A stretch of 19,058 nt of DNA from Bacteroidales bacterium. Lineage in GTDB: Bacteria; Bacteroidota; Bacteroidia; Bacteroidales; F082. The notes below the pieces were generated by a model. That model was not told where the DNA came from. It made no database searches and saw only the letters and a program-made list of their open reading frames with translations. Each line of letters starts with the position of its first letter. Position 1 is the first letter of the stretch. The stretch lies in the NCBI GenBank assembly GCA_029983675.1, contig JASBYY010000051.1, forward strand, positions 1 through 19,058, in the 5' to 3' direction. The translations under genes were made by a program, and so were the position numbers. This document shows, one piece after another, positions 1-7,826 of the stretch.

Positions 1-66
1 TAGCAAGCGTGTCTTGCAAAAATGAGTTTAGGTATAGAATCAACTAATCATAAAAACAATATCGCT

Positions 67-93
67 GTAACTTTTTTTGCTTATCTTCGTCTT
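67..93 (+). promoter_or_regulatory. Candidate ECF-type promoter of the sigma/anti-sigma pair
   Basis: GTAACTT begins at 67 and CGTCTT lies at 88-93, with 16 bases between the AAC core (69-71) and CGTC. This matches the general ECF sigma promoter layout (AAC-containing -35, 16-17 base spacer, CGTC-like -10). Initiation would fall near 99-100, about 17 bases before the GTG start. It suggests autoregulation by the sigma factor it precedes, but this is inferred from spacing and motif alone. A near TAnnTTTG match (TATCTTCG, 82-89) overlaps it and is an alternative for the housekeeping sigma factor. Confidence 0.4.
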
Positions 94-116
94 GACAAAT
101 ATTACAACAGGATATT

Positions 117-617
117 GTGAACAGAAGCCAGTACAACGAATGTGTGAATCGATATGCAGACGGAATCTTTCGTTTCGTCCTGTCGAACTTGCGCGACCGT
201 GAGCGGGCTTCCGATATTGTGCAGGACACCTTTGCAAAAGCGTGGGAACACCGCGACAGCGTCAGTTGGGAAAAAAGCAAGGCCTATCTGTTTCAAACCG
301 CCTACCACACTATGATAGATGACATTCGGAGACAGAGCAAACTGAGCCATTACGATGAACCATGCCGTATCGAATCGCATAGTGTTTACACGCCCTATCC
401 CGATGTTCAGGAGGTGTTGCACAAGGCGCTGGCAAAGCTGCCCGAAATTCAGCGAAGCGTTGTGCTGCTGCGTGATTACGAGGGCTATTCGTACCAAGAA
501 ATTGCTGAAATAGCGGGCTTGAGCGAAGCCCAAGTGAAAGTGTATATTTTCAGGGCACGCACTGCCTTGAAAAAAGAATTGAAAAGTATTGATAATCTGA
601 TAGATGTAGGCCTATGA
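117..617 (+). CDS. RNA polymerase sigma factor, ECF (sigma-70) family
   Basis: The 166-residue product directs RNA polymerase to a specific promoter set. Region 2 spans roughly residues 10-75, with the polymerase-binding stretch DIVQDTFAKAWEH at 33-45. Region 4 spans about 100-155, with a helix-turn-helix around YSYQEIAEIAGLSEAQVKVY (125-143). Regions 1 and 3 are absent, as usual for ECF factors, and the length is typical. The start is GTG at 117: an in-frame TGA at 93-95 limits the upstream end and no ATG lies between. The stop overlaps the next gene's ATG by four bases (ATGA), so the two are probably translationally coupled. The partner encodes a one-pass membrane protein, so this is likely a membrane-signal-responsive sigma factor. 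The signal and the target genes are not visible here. Confidence 0.93.
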   Translation: MNRSQYNECVNRYADGIFRFVLSNLRDRERASDIVQDTFAKAWEHRDSVSWEKSKAYLFQTAYHTMIDDIRRQSKLSHYDEPCRIESHSVYTPYPDVQEVLHKALAKLPEIQRSVVLLRDYEGYSYQEIAEIAGLSEAQVKVYIFRARTALKKELKSIDNLIDVGL

Positions 618-1660
618 AAATCGACATGAGCAATTACGAGTCCTACCTGCTTGATTATCAGTATGGAAAACTAAGCTGCAACGAAATAAAACAGTTGCGG
701 GATTTCGTTTTGTGCCAAGGATTGGATTGGGAAACGCTTACCGAAACCTTGCCGCAACTCGAAGCCCCGGAAGTCCGTTTCAAAGACAAAGAATCCTTGC
801 TGCAAGCGGAAATCATTCCCGTCGGCGCAGTCAACGAGAATAATTATGAGCGTTATTTCACGGCATACCACGAGGGCGATCTCGATGAAGAGGAACAGCG
901 GCAAGTCCTTGGCTTTGTTCGGATAAACCCTTCGCTGTCGGACGATTTTAAGCTTTTTGGATGGACACGGCTACAACCCAACGCCGATGAGGTGTTTCAA
1001 GGGAAAGCGCTTTTGAAAAAAGAAAGCCGTATTGTCCCGTTATTTGGAAAAATGGCCGCCGTGGCCGCCGCCATAGCCTTGTTGTTGGTCATATTTTGGA
1101 AACGAGACGACACCCTGCCCCAGCAAGAAATGGTTGCCGAGCTGAAGCCCATAGCAGCAAGTCAAATCGAGGCGAAAACATCGGCAACAGCTATTCCGGT
1201 AAATAGAACTTATTCTATTGATAAACAGATTTCTAACGAGAAAGTCCGTTCCGAAACCCTTGTTTCGGAAAGGCTTGAAGCGCCATTGCTGGCCACTTTG
1301 CAACCTGTTACGGCGCAAGAGCTGACCTTCAGCGATGACTATCTCATTGCCCATAACCTTGCCCCAGACTTGCATTTCTACTATTGGGATGTGGAGTATG
1401 CTTTTGCCGAACCTTTGACGGAGAGTGATTTTGAAGAGGAAGAAGAGGCGGGGTCTTTAATCGACCGTGGCATCAGCCAAATCAGCAACGGACGCTACGG
1501 CAGTCTGGGTGAGTTGTTGGGGAAAGGAATGCACCGTGCTACACGCCAGGTGATCAAGACCTCGGCAAAGGTGGTTTTTACGGCTTACTGCAAAACCGAT
1601 TACCGTATTGAAGAAGCCAAGGAAAAATGGCAGGAAAAATGGAATCGGAAAGAAGAATAG
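614..1660 (+). CDS. Probable single-pass membrane anti-sigma factor with duplicated N-terminal domain
   Basis: The 348-residue product has no family that I recognise by name. A hydrophobic segment at about 145-162 (VAAAIALLLVIFW core) is the only membrane span. The first 144 residues should be cytoplasmic and about 185 residues should lie in the periplasm. The cytoplasmic part holds two copies of one domain, offset by 70 residues: NYESYLLDYQYGKLS at 7-21 matches NYERYFTAYHEGDLD at 77-91, and FKDKESLLQAE at 56-66 matches FQGKALLKKE at 128-137. No HxxxCxxC zinc motif is present, unlike ZAS-type anti-sigma factors. The role is inferred from the four-base overlap with the ECF sigma gene and from topology. 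The C-terminal part contains an acidic run (EEEEE, 274-278) and ends in a lysine-rich helix. Confidence 0.6.
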   Translation: MKIDMSNYESYLLDYQYGKLSCNEIKQLRDFVLCQGLDWETLTETLPQLEAPEVRFKDKESLLQAEIIPVGAVNENNYERYFTAYHEGDLDEEEQRQVLGFVRINPSLSDDFKLFGWTRLQPNADEVFQGKALLKKESRIVPLFGKMAAVAAAIALLLVIFWKRDDTLPQQEMVAELKPIAASQIEAKTSATAIPVNRTYSIDKQISNEKVRSETLVSERLEAPLLATLQPVTAQELTFSDDYLIAHNLAPDLHFYYWDVEYAFAEPLTESDFEEEEEAGSLIDRGISQISNGRYGSLGELLGKGMHRATRQVIKTSAKVVFTAYCKTDYRIEEAKEKWQEKWNRKEE

Positions 1661-1719
1661 ATATTTACCTAAAAATCAATTCTTTGATGTTATCATTTGA
1701 CATTTTGTAATGATAAAAA

Positions 1720-1800
1720 GTAACTTTTTGCAGGTAAATGCATGGTTTTATGGTAACTTTTTGCAGGTAGAATAGGGGATTTTTGGTGACTTTTTGCAGA
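1720..1800. repeat. Three direct repeats GTAACTTTTTGCAGGTA at 33-base spacing
   Basis: GTAACTTTTTGCAGGTA occurs at 1720-1736 and again, identical, at 1753-1769. A third, diverged copy GTGACTTTTTGCAGA is at 1786-1800. Start-to-start distance is exactly 33 bases both times, and the 16-17 bases between copies are unrelated to each other. The array lies between convergent genes and overlaps the last codons of the minus-strand mannosidase, where it encodes the two CKK-containing segments of its C-terminus. Function is unknown. Confidence 0.8.
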
Positions 1801-4306
1801 AATCATTCAAACAGCGGATGCCGAAAACAGGTTGTGTGTCCTTATCTTTGGGGACAAAAGTGATGCGTTTGGTCGTGCCGGGTTCCAAGTCGAAAAAGTT
1901 ATCGGAGAACCGACCATCGCCCGAAAGACAGTACAGCTGTACATCCTTGGCGAACACATCAAAACTCACCTCGATGGTCGTCGGCCCATTTCCCGTTGTG
2001 ATTTTCATGGTGGAATGGGCTTCGGGCAGTTTCAAATCCTTTGGGAAAGCCATGTAACAATACCGTTCAGCCACTATGGAGTCGCCTTCGGAGAGTTCCA
2101 ACTTGACATAACCCTTTCTTTTTCCGTATCCTTTCCATCTGCTGACGAATCGATCGATGGGCAACTTTTTGTTTTGATTTTCAGTGAGCGTTACAGGCAT
2201 TTCCTTTTCAAACAGGGTGTTGCCGGTAAAATCCCTTACACTCACCTTCAGTTTGGCCTCCATGTTCCGCCTCAAATCGGAAGTCACATAAACGGCATCG
2301 CCTTTCGTGTCTAACGAAAGTAAGACCGGGGCAAACAAGGTTTTCAAATGGTACTGCAAGGCCTTTTTGTTGTCGTAATAATCGATGGACGACCACGACA
2401 CGACGGGCCACGAATCGTTCAGCTGCCAGTACAAAGTGCCCATGTTGTCGGGTTTTGCCGTGCGGTGTGCTTCGATGGCAATGCCTATGCCGTAAGCCTG
2501 CGACAGCTGGCTCATATAGACATAGTCTTCAAATTCAGTGGGATAGGGATAGTAGCGACAGATGAAATCGTCGATTTGTCTTGTCCCGCGTGCGTGTTTT
2601 TGGTGGGCGGCAATCAGCTCGCTGTCTTTTGACAGCTCGGCGTTGGGGTCAAGCCGTTGCAGGGTGCTGATATCGGGGTAGGCTTGATAGCCGTATTCGC
2701 TGTTGAAACGCCCCACTTTGTCACGGTAAGCCTCATAGGGCATCTCGCCCCACCACACGCCCCAATAATGCACATCGCCTTGGGTCAGGCTTTCGGGTCG
2801 TCCCCATCCTTTTGAGGGTGAGCTGGGCCAGTAGGGACGTGTTCCGTCATATTCGGCGACAACTTTGGCGAGCAAGTCCCCGAAAAGCTTGTCATAGCCG
2901 GCTTTCATCGCCTTGTCATCGGCTTCCGACCAGCCCATGGACTGCTGCCAGCCCCAATTGTAGTAGCCCTCCGACACCTCATTATTGCCGCACCACAAGG
3001 CCAAGGAAGGATGCAAGGCGAGACGCGTTATCTGTTCACAGGCTTCGGCTTCCACATTATTCAAAAAAGCACTGTCATACGGATAAAGGGTGCCGGCAAA
3101 CATGAAGTCCTGCCACACCAACAGGCCGAGGCTGTCGCAAAGGTCGAAGAAATAGTCGAAAGGGTAAATGCCGCCACCCCATACGCGCAACATATTGAAA
3201 TGCGCTTCTTTGGCATCGGCGAGCAAAGTGCTGTCGGAGCTACGGCGCATCCATGAGGTGAAATTGTCCTGTGGAATATAGTTGGCGCCTTTGGCATACA
3301 TTTTCACACCGTTTACCTTGAAATAAAACGCCCTTCCGATGCTGTCCGGCTCGTCTATCATTTCAAAAGTCTTGACACCTGAAGTCAACGACCGGCCATC
3401 CAATACTTTGTCGCCTTGCTTCAAACGCAGCTCGAAACGGTAAAGATGTTGTTCGCCCATTCCATTGGGCCACCACAGCTTCGGGTCGTGTAGGGCAAAA
3501 GGCACTTCGATACGGCTTTCCGCACCGTCCAGTACCAGTTCCACTTCTTTGAGCGTGGCATCGTCGCAAAGCAGCTGTAAGGTTACGGGTTGTGGTCCTT
3601 CCGATGCGGACAATACCCACATGGTCAATCTCATATCCGATTGACCCTTGGTTATTTTATCGGTGAGAATGCTGGCGCTGGCGATTCGTGCTTTCGACCA
3701 GCCCACAAGTTTGACCGGCTTCCAAAGTCCCACGTTCTTGTATTTCGGCGCCCAGTCCCAGCCATGCTGGTAGGCGGCTTTGCGGCTGACGGCATAGCGT
3801 TCGGGGTATTTCGGATTCGCTTGTGCATACAAGGCGTTTTGCACACTGTCGTAGGACTTGAAATCCACTTCCAATACGTTGCCGGTGTCGCGGAGTGTCA
3901 CGGGCAAGGTCCAAGAACGGAACATATTGTCTGTCGTAAGTATTTTTTCACCGTTCAGTCTGACGGTTGCATACGTGTCAATGCCTTCAAAAATCAGGTC
4001 TATGCGTTCCTTGCCGCGCATTTCCTGATTGAGGTCGAAGTGTGTGGCGTAGTGCCAAGGATGTCTCGATACCCATAGTAAATCATGTTCCACCGTTCCG
4101 AGATAGGGATGCGGAATGAGCCCGGCATCATATAGGTCGGTTTGCACGACGGAAGGCACCGTCACCTCCAAGTTGAGGTTTAGCGTATCGCTATTCAGGC
4201 TCCACCCTTCCGAAAGCGTCTGTGTGACCGGATTCGGTGCCGGTTGCTCTTGACAAGCAGCAAACCCCAGCAGCAGACTTATTAAGACAGAAACGGTTTT
4301 TTTCAT
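1748..4306 (-). CDS. Beta-mannosidase, glycoside hydrolase family 2, lipoprotein
   Basis: This 852-residue exo-enzyme is predicted to release terminal beta-linked mannose from the non-reducing end of manno-oligosaccharides or N-glycan cores. The N-terminus has a lysine pair, a hydrophobic stretch and the lipobox LGFAAC with Cys18, so it should be a lipoprotein of the outer envelope. The GH2 order is visible: a jelly-roll sugar-binding domain (about 30-200), an immunoglobulin-like domain (about 200-320), then a TIM barrel. The acid/base is Glu443 in WCGNNEV and the nucleophile is Glu537 in NSEYGYQ, 94 residues apart, as in family beta-mannosidases. Length is normal. The last 16 or so residues (CKKSPKIPYSTCKKLP) are encoded by the 33-base repeat array and are probably not part of the ancestral fold. 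It lies 25 bases downstream of cutC on the same strand. Confidence 0.92.
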   Translation of the reverse strand: MKKTVSVLISLLLGFAACQEQPAPNPVTQTLSEGWSLNSDTLNLNLEVTVPSVVQTDLYDAGLIPHPYLGTVEHDLLWVSRHPWHYATHFDLNQEMRGKERIDLIFEGIDTYATVRLNGEKILTTDNMFRSWTLPVTLRDTGNVLEVDFKSYDSVQNALYAQANPKYPERYAVSRKAAYQHGWDWAPKYKNVGLWKPVKLVGWSKARIASASILTDKITKGQSDMRLTMWVLSASEGPQPVTLQLLCDDATLKEVELVLDGAESRIEVPFALHDPKLWWPNGMGEQHLYRFELRLKQGDKVLDGRSLTSGVKTFEMIDEPDSIGRAFYFKVNGVKMYAKGANYIPQDNFTSWMRRSSDSTLLADAKEAHFNMLRVWGGGIYPFDYFFDLCDSLGLLVWQDFMFAGTLYPYDSAFLNNVEAEACEQITRLALHPSLALWCGNNEVSEGYYNWGWQQSMGWSEADDKAMKAGYDKLFGDLLAKVVAEYDGTRPYWPSSPSKGWGRPESLTQGDVHYWGVWWGEMPYEAYRDKVGRFNSEYGYQAYPDISTLQRLDPNAELSKDSELIAAHQKHARGTRQIDDFICRYYPYPTEFEDYVYMSQLSQAYGIGIAIEAHRTAKPDNMGTLYWQLNDSWPVVSWSSIDYYDNKKALQYHLKTLFAPVLLSLDTKGDAVYVTSDLRRNMEAKLKVSVRDFTGNTLFEKEMPVTLTENQNKKLPIDRFVSRWKGYGKRKGYVKLELSEGDSIVAERYCYMAFPKDLKLPEAHSTMKITTGNGPTTIEVSFDVFAKDVQLYCLSGDGRFSDNFFDLEPGTTKRITFVPKDKDTQPVFGIRCLNDFCKKSPKIPYSTCKKLP

Positions 4307-4331
4307 GTTTTTTGTGCCGTTGACCGGCTGG

Positions 4332-5063
4332 TTACGGGTTGACGAGTTTTTCCATTTCGTAAATCAGATCCTTGTTCGATTCGAGCCAAAGCATGGGTGC
4401 GCCCGTAGGGTCGGCTTGGTCGGGATAGAGCGTATCGTTGTTGCGCGAGACATGATGCGACATAGAGGCGTGGCAGTTGGTGACACCCGTTGCAGCGATG
4501 ATTTCCATGACATTGGTAATATTAATGCCGCCTCCTGCCATGATGGCGATTTGCGATCCGAAGCGTTGCTGTATCTCGGCGATTTGTGCAACGCCTTCAA
4601 AAGCAGAGGGCTTTCCGCCCGATGTAAGCACTTTGTCAAATCCCATTTCAATCAGCGTTTCAAGGGCTTCCATGGGTCGCGGACAAGCATCGATGGCGCG
4701 GTGAAAGGTGAATTTCATCCCTTCACCTGCCTGCATCAGCGTTTGCAGGCACGCGCGGTCGGGCATACCGTTTCGGTCGAGTGCACCGATGACGACTCCC
4801 TCCAACCCCAGCTTCTTGCATAACAGTATGTCGTTGACCATGATTTCGGTTTCTTCAGCATCGTAAATGTAGTTTCCCGGTCGTGGCCGTATCAACACCC
4901 TGACGGGGATAAAGGCGATGTCGGCTGCCTTGGCGAGCGTTCCAAACGACGGTGTCAGTCCGCCCACTTCCAACGATTCGCAAAGTTCAACACATTGTGC
5001 ACAGCCATCCATGGCGTTACGTAGCGAGGCAATGCCATTGGCGCATATTTCCAAACGTATCAT
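4332..5063 (-). CDS. cutC: CutC family protein (copper homeostasis, TIM-barrel)
   Basis: The 243-residue product is a full-length cytosolic CutC-family TIM-barrel protein. Recognisable family motifs are IRPRPGNYIYDAEE (58-71), FHRAIDACPRP (120-130), VLTSGG (145-150), AGGGIN (176-181) and CHAS (197-200). CutC was named for copper tolerance in E. coli, but the biochemical activity is unsettled and the copper link has been questioned. The gene is the first of a two-gene unit, with the beta-mannosidase starting 25 bases after its stop. This favours a link to glycan or sugar metabolism in this organism, although that is inference. The ATG at 5063 is the natural start: it gives the family's usual MIRLEICANG opening and sits 22 bases downstream of a TAnnTTTG box. 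Confidence 0.93.
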   Translation of the reverse strand: MIRLEICANGIASLRNAMDGCAQCVELCESLEVGGLTPSFGTLAKAADIAFIPVRVLIRPRPGNYIYDAEETEIMVNDILLCKKLGLEGVVIGALDRNGMPDRACLQTLMQAGEGMKFTFHRAIDACPRPMEALETLIEMGFDKVLTSGGKPSAFEGVAQIAEIQQRFGSQIAIMAGGGINITNVMEIIAATGVTNCHASMSHHVSRNNDTLYPDQADPTGAPMLWLESNKDLIYEMEKLVNP

Positions 5064-5085
5064 TTCAAATGGATTAAAATTCCGA

Positions 5086-5093
5086 CAAAAATA
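5086..5093 (-). promoter_or_regulatory. Promoter -7 box TATTTTTG for cutC-mannosidase
   Basis: On the minus strand the bases read TATTTTTG, an exact TAnnTTTG match to the Bacteroidota primary promoter. Initiation would fall about 18 bases before the cutC ATG. I do not see a convincing -33 TTTG at the expected distance. Confidence 0.5.
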
Positions 5094-5160
5094 GCGTTTT
5101 TTTCAGAAGCGGCTCTTAGAAACCGCCGTCTTTCCTCGTTGCAGGAATAACAGACCTCGC

Positions 5161-5168
5161 TATTTTTG
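5161..5168 (+). promoter_or_regulatory. Second plus-strand TATTTTTG box in the divergent region
   Basis: This is an exact TAnnTTTG match preceded by GTTG at 5138-5141, a near -33 TTTG, 19 bases upstream. It would give a mutS2 transcript with a leader of about 210 bases, or a short non-coding RNA. It shares the longer string CGCTATTTTTGT with the minus-strand cutC promoter. Confidence 0.3.
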
Positions 5169-5237
5169 TTCAATCCGTCGAAAAAAACAGCCTCTGAAGA
5201 TTTTTGAGGTTTTCCGCCATAAAAAGACACAAGAAAG

Positions 5238-5278
5238 ACCTTTGAGAAACATGCTCATAAAAATTTCTTTTCAAAGGT
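5238..5278. repeat. Inverted repeat ACCTTTGA/TCAAAGGT upstream of mutS2
   Basis: ACCTTTGA at 5238-5245 is perfectly complementary to TCAAAGGT at 5271-5278. The inner flank GAAA/TTTC can extend the stem after a small internal mismatch. It could be an operator or an RNA hairpin in a transcript from the 5161 box. No function is assigned. Confidence 0.35.
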
Positions 5279-5354
5279 TTTCACTTGGTAATAAGACTCA
5301 CTGTATTATTAAAGCCGTTCCGAAAAGCGTTTTCGGCAACCGCGAAAAAAATCC

Positions 5355-5362
5355 TACTTTTG
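5355..5362 (+). promoter_or_regulatory. Promoter -7 box TACTTTTG for mutS2
   Basis: This exact TAnnTTTG match puts the start of transcription about 15 bases before the GTG start codon. A weak -33 candidate (TTTTC, around 5330-5334) lies about 21 bases upstream. Confidence 0.5.
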
Positions 5363-5381
5363 CCGCATCAAACAAGAAGCT

Positions 5382-7775
5382 GTGATTTTTCCGAAAAATT
5401 TTGAACAGAAAATCGGTTTCAACCGAATACGTGAGATGCTTTATGCGCAATGTATCAGCAAGATGGGATTGGAACGCGCCGAAGGAATGGCTTTTATGAC
5501 CGACAAAAACGCCATTGAGGAATGCTTGTCGCAGACCGAGGAGTTTGTGCAGTTGCTGCAAAACGGGCTGCCCTTTCCGGTGCGCGACTATCACGATTTG
5601 CGCGACGAGTTCAACCGCATCCGCATCGAAGGCACGTTTATCGGATTGGACCGTTTGTTCGAGCTGAAACCTTCGTTGAACGTGCTGGAACAAGTGTTGC
5701 GTTTCCGCCATTCGGAAAGTGCCGCAAGCTATCCGCGGCTTTCCGCCTTGATGAGCGGCGTAAGCATCGACAGCAAGCTGTTTTCGGAAGTCAACCGCCT
5801 TGTTGACGACAAGGGCGAGATGCCCGACAACGCCTCCCCCGAACTGTCGGCCATACGGCGCGACTTGCTGCGCAAGCAGGGCGGCATCGAGAAACGCATC
5901 CGACAAATCATGGCGGAGGCCAAGACTGCCGGATGGGTCGATCCAAAGTCGGAAATCACCATACGCAACGGTCGCATGGTGATCCCCGTCAAGGCGGGCG
6001 ACAAGCGTGCCCTGAAAGGCTTCATCCACGATGAGTCGGCCACAGGACAAACCGTATATATCGAGCCGAGCGAAATTGTGGAGACCTCCAACGAAATCAA
6101 GGAATTGGAATATGCCGAACGTCGCGAAATCAACCGCATCCTATTGGCATTCAGTAAGTTGTTGCGTCCTTTGTTGCCCGAATTGCAGCAAGCGTGGCAA
6201 CTGCTCGGCGCCTTGGATTTTATCCGTGCCAAAGCCTTGCTGTGTCAAGAGATGGAAGGGGTGAAGCCTATTGTCTGCGACACGGCCCGTTTTTGCTGGC
6301 GCAAGGCGCGGCATCCCCTGCTGGAGCAAAAGCTGAAAAAACAAAACCGCGATATTATCCCCCTCGATTTGACCTTGGACGACACTTCGCGCATCTTGGT
6401 CATCTCGGGACCCAATGCGGGCGGCAAATCGGTGTGTCTGAAGACCACCGGACTGATACAGTACATGTTGCAATGCGGGTTGTGCGTGCCGATGCGCCCC
6501 GACTCGGAGTGCGGCATCTTCCACGACCTGTTTATCGACATCGGCGACGAACAATCGTTGGAAAATGACTTGAGCACCTACAGCTCCCACCTGCTGAACC
6601 TGAAGACCATGCTGGAACACGTCGGAGAACGCTCGTTTTTCCTGATCGACGAGTTCGGAACGGGTACCGAACCCCAGTTGGGCGGCGCCATTGCAGAGGC
6701 CGTACTGCTTGAACTCAACCGAAAAAAAGTGTTTGGAGTGGTCACCACGCACTACGCCAACCTGAAGCTCCTTGCCGACAACAACGAGGGCATTGTCAAC
6801 GGCGCGATGCTGTTCGACACCAAGTTCATGCAGCCCATGTATATCATGGTGACTGGCAAGCCCGGAAGTTCTTTCGCGTTTGAAATCGCCAAGAAAACAG
6901 GTTTCCCGCAGTATATCCTTGATGCAGCGGCACAAATCACGGGAGCGGAACATCTCCGTTTTGAACAGCAGCTACAGCAACTCGAAGTGGATAAGAAAAA
7001 CACGCGTAAGAAAGAGCGCGAGTTGCAGATTGCCGACAACCTGCTCAACGAGGTGGTGACGAAATACAAGAACCTGCTGGCCGAGTTGGAAGAACGAAAA
7101 AAACAGTATCTGCGTGATGCCGCCAACGAAGCCAAACAACTTATCGAAAAAGCCAACAGCCGGATTGAACGCACCATACGTGAAATCAAAGAGGCACAGG
7201 CCGAGAAAGAAAAGACCAAGGAGCTGCGCAAGGAGTTGAAAACCACAAAGGATGAAATTGAAGCGGTGGCAGCCAAGATGAACAAGTCCTACAAAACCGA
7301 GCAACAAGAGGCTGTCGTACTAAAACAGGGCGACACGGTATGTATCGACGAGATGGAGGTGGTGGGCGAAGTGATTGCCGTGAGCGACACGGATGTCACC
7401 ATACTGTTTGAGTCGGTCAAGCTGCGCACCACAGTCGATAAGCTGCGGAAAGTGAGCCGGTCGGAAGGACGCAAGGCCATCCGCAAGTGGCAGTCGGGAA
7501 TCGCCGATGAATTCAATGCAAAGGCGGAGCATTTCGCCCTGACATTAGACCTCAGGGGACAGCGTGCCGACGAGGCGCTTGAGAAGGTGGAACGCTACAT
7601 CGATGAGGCGAGGCTGCTGAGCATCAAGGAAGTGTCGCTGCTGCACGGCAAGGGCAATGGCATCCTGCGGAAACTTGTTCGTGAATATCTGAGTCACCAA
7701 CGTTTTGTCGAACGTTTTTGCGACGCTCCCCTCGAAACAGGGGGCTACGGCATCACCAAAGTGTATTTCAAATAA
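5382..7775 (+). CDS. mutS2: MutS2 family ATPase with Smr nuclease domain
   Basis: The 797-residue product is a DNA-structure-binding ATPase; MutS2 proteins are linked to suppression of recombination and to rescue of collided ribosomes, not to mismatch repair. It lacks the N-terminal mismatch-recognition domain of MutS. A helical core precedes the ATPase, with Walker A GPNAGGKS at 343-350 and Walker B FFLIDEFGTGTEP at 419-431. A long charged coiled coil runs about 520-640, and the C-terminal Smr domain spans about 720-797, with LDLRG at 722-726 and HGKG at 755-758. Length is usual for the family. The start is GTG, supported by the typical opening IFPKNFEQKIGF and by the promoter box just upstream. 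It appears to be transcribed alone. Confidence 0.96.
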   Translation: MIFPKNFEQKIGFNRIREMLYAQCISKMGLERAEGMAFMTDKNAIEECLSQTEEFVQLLQNGLPFPVRDYHDLRDEFNRIRIEGTFIGLDRLFELKPSLNVLEQVLRFRHSESAASYPRLSALMSGVSIDSKLFSEVNRLVDDKGEMPDNASPELSAIRRDLLRKQGGIEKRIRQIMAEAKTAGWVDPKSEITIRNGRMVIPVKAGDKRALKGFIHDESATGQTVYIEPSEIVETSNEIKELEYAERREINRILLAFSKLLRPLLPELQQAWQLLGALDFIRAKALLCQEMEGVKPIVCDTARFCWRKARHPLLEQKLKKQNRDIIPLDLTLDDTSRILVISGPNAGGKSVCLKTTGLIQYMLQCGLCVPMRPDSECGIFHDLFIDIGDEQSLENDLSTYSSHLLNLKTMLEHVGERSFFLIDEFGTGTEPQLGGAIAEAVLLELNRKKVFGVVTTHYANLKLLADNNEGIVNGAMLFDTKFMQPMYIMVTGKPGSSFAFEIAKKTGFPQYILDAAAQITGAEHLRFEQQLQQLEVDKKNTRKKERELQIADNLLNEVVTKYKNLLAELEERKKQYLRDAANEAKQLIEKANSRIERTIREIKEAQAEKEKTKELRKELKTTKDEIEAVAAKMNKSYKTEQQEAVVLKQGDTVCIDEMEVVGEVIAVSDTDVTILFESVKLRTTVDKLRKVSRSEGRKAIRKWQSGIADEFNAKAEHFALTLDLRGQRADEALEKVERYIDEARLLSIKEVSLLHGKGNGILRKLVREYLSHQRFVERFCDAPLETGGYGITKVYFK

Positions 7776-7826
7776 GGGTTTTTCTTCCTGTCGTGCAGAT
7801 GACGACATCCTGCCCTATCAGTAGTA

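Larger units (their letters stand above)
5064..5381. other. Divergent intergenic region between cutC and mutS2
   Basis: This 318-base stretch has no open reading frame worth calling. It holds a minus-strand promoter box for cutC (5086-5093), a second plus-strand box of the same form (5161-5168), an 8-base inverted repeat (5238-5278) and the likely mutS2 box (5355-5362). Confidence 0.7.

Noticed and set aside
3..17. Hairpin GCAAG-CGTGT-CTTGC at the left edge
   Set aside because: A five-base stem with no T-tract is common by chance and is cut off by the window edge.
1720..1800. CRISPR array
   Set aside because: Only three units, repeats of 15-17 bases and gaps of 16 bases are too short and too few. 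No cas gene is present, and the array overlaps a coding end.
6141..6953. 270-residue open frame on the minus strand inside mutS2
   Set aside because: It lies opposite the conserved MutS2 ATPase core, has no domain signature and has no promoter or ribosome-binding site of its own.
7789..7807. Terminator of mutS2 (TGTCGT/ACGACA)
   Set aside because: A six-base stem with a seven-base loop and no following T-run is too weak to call.
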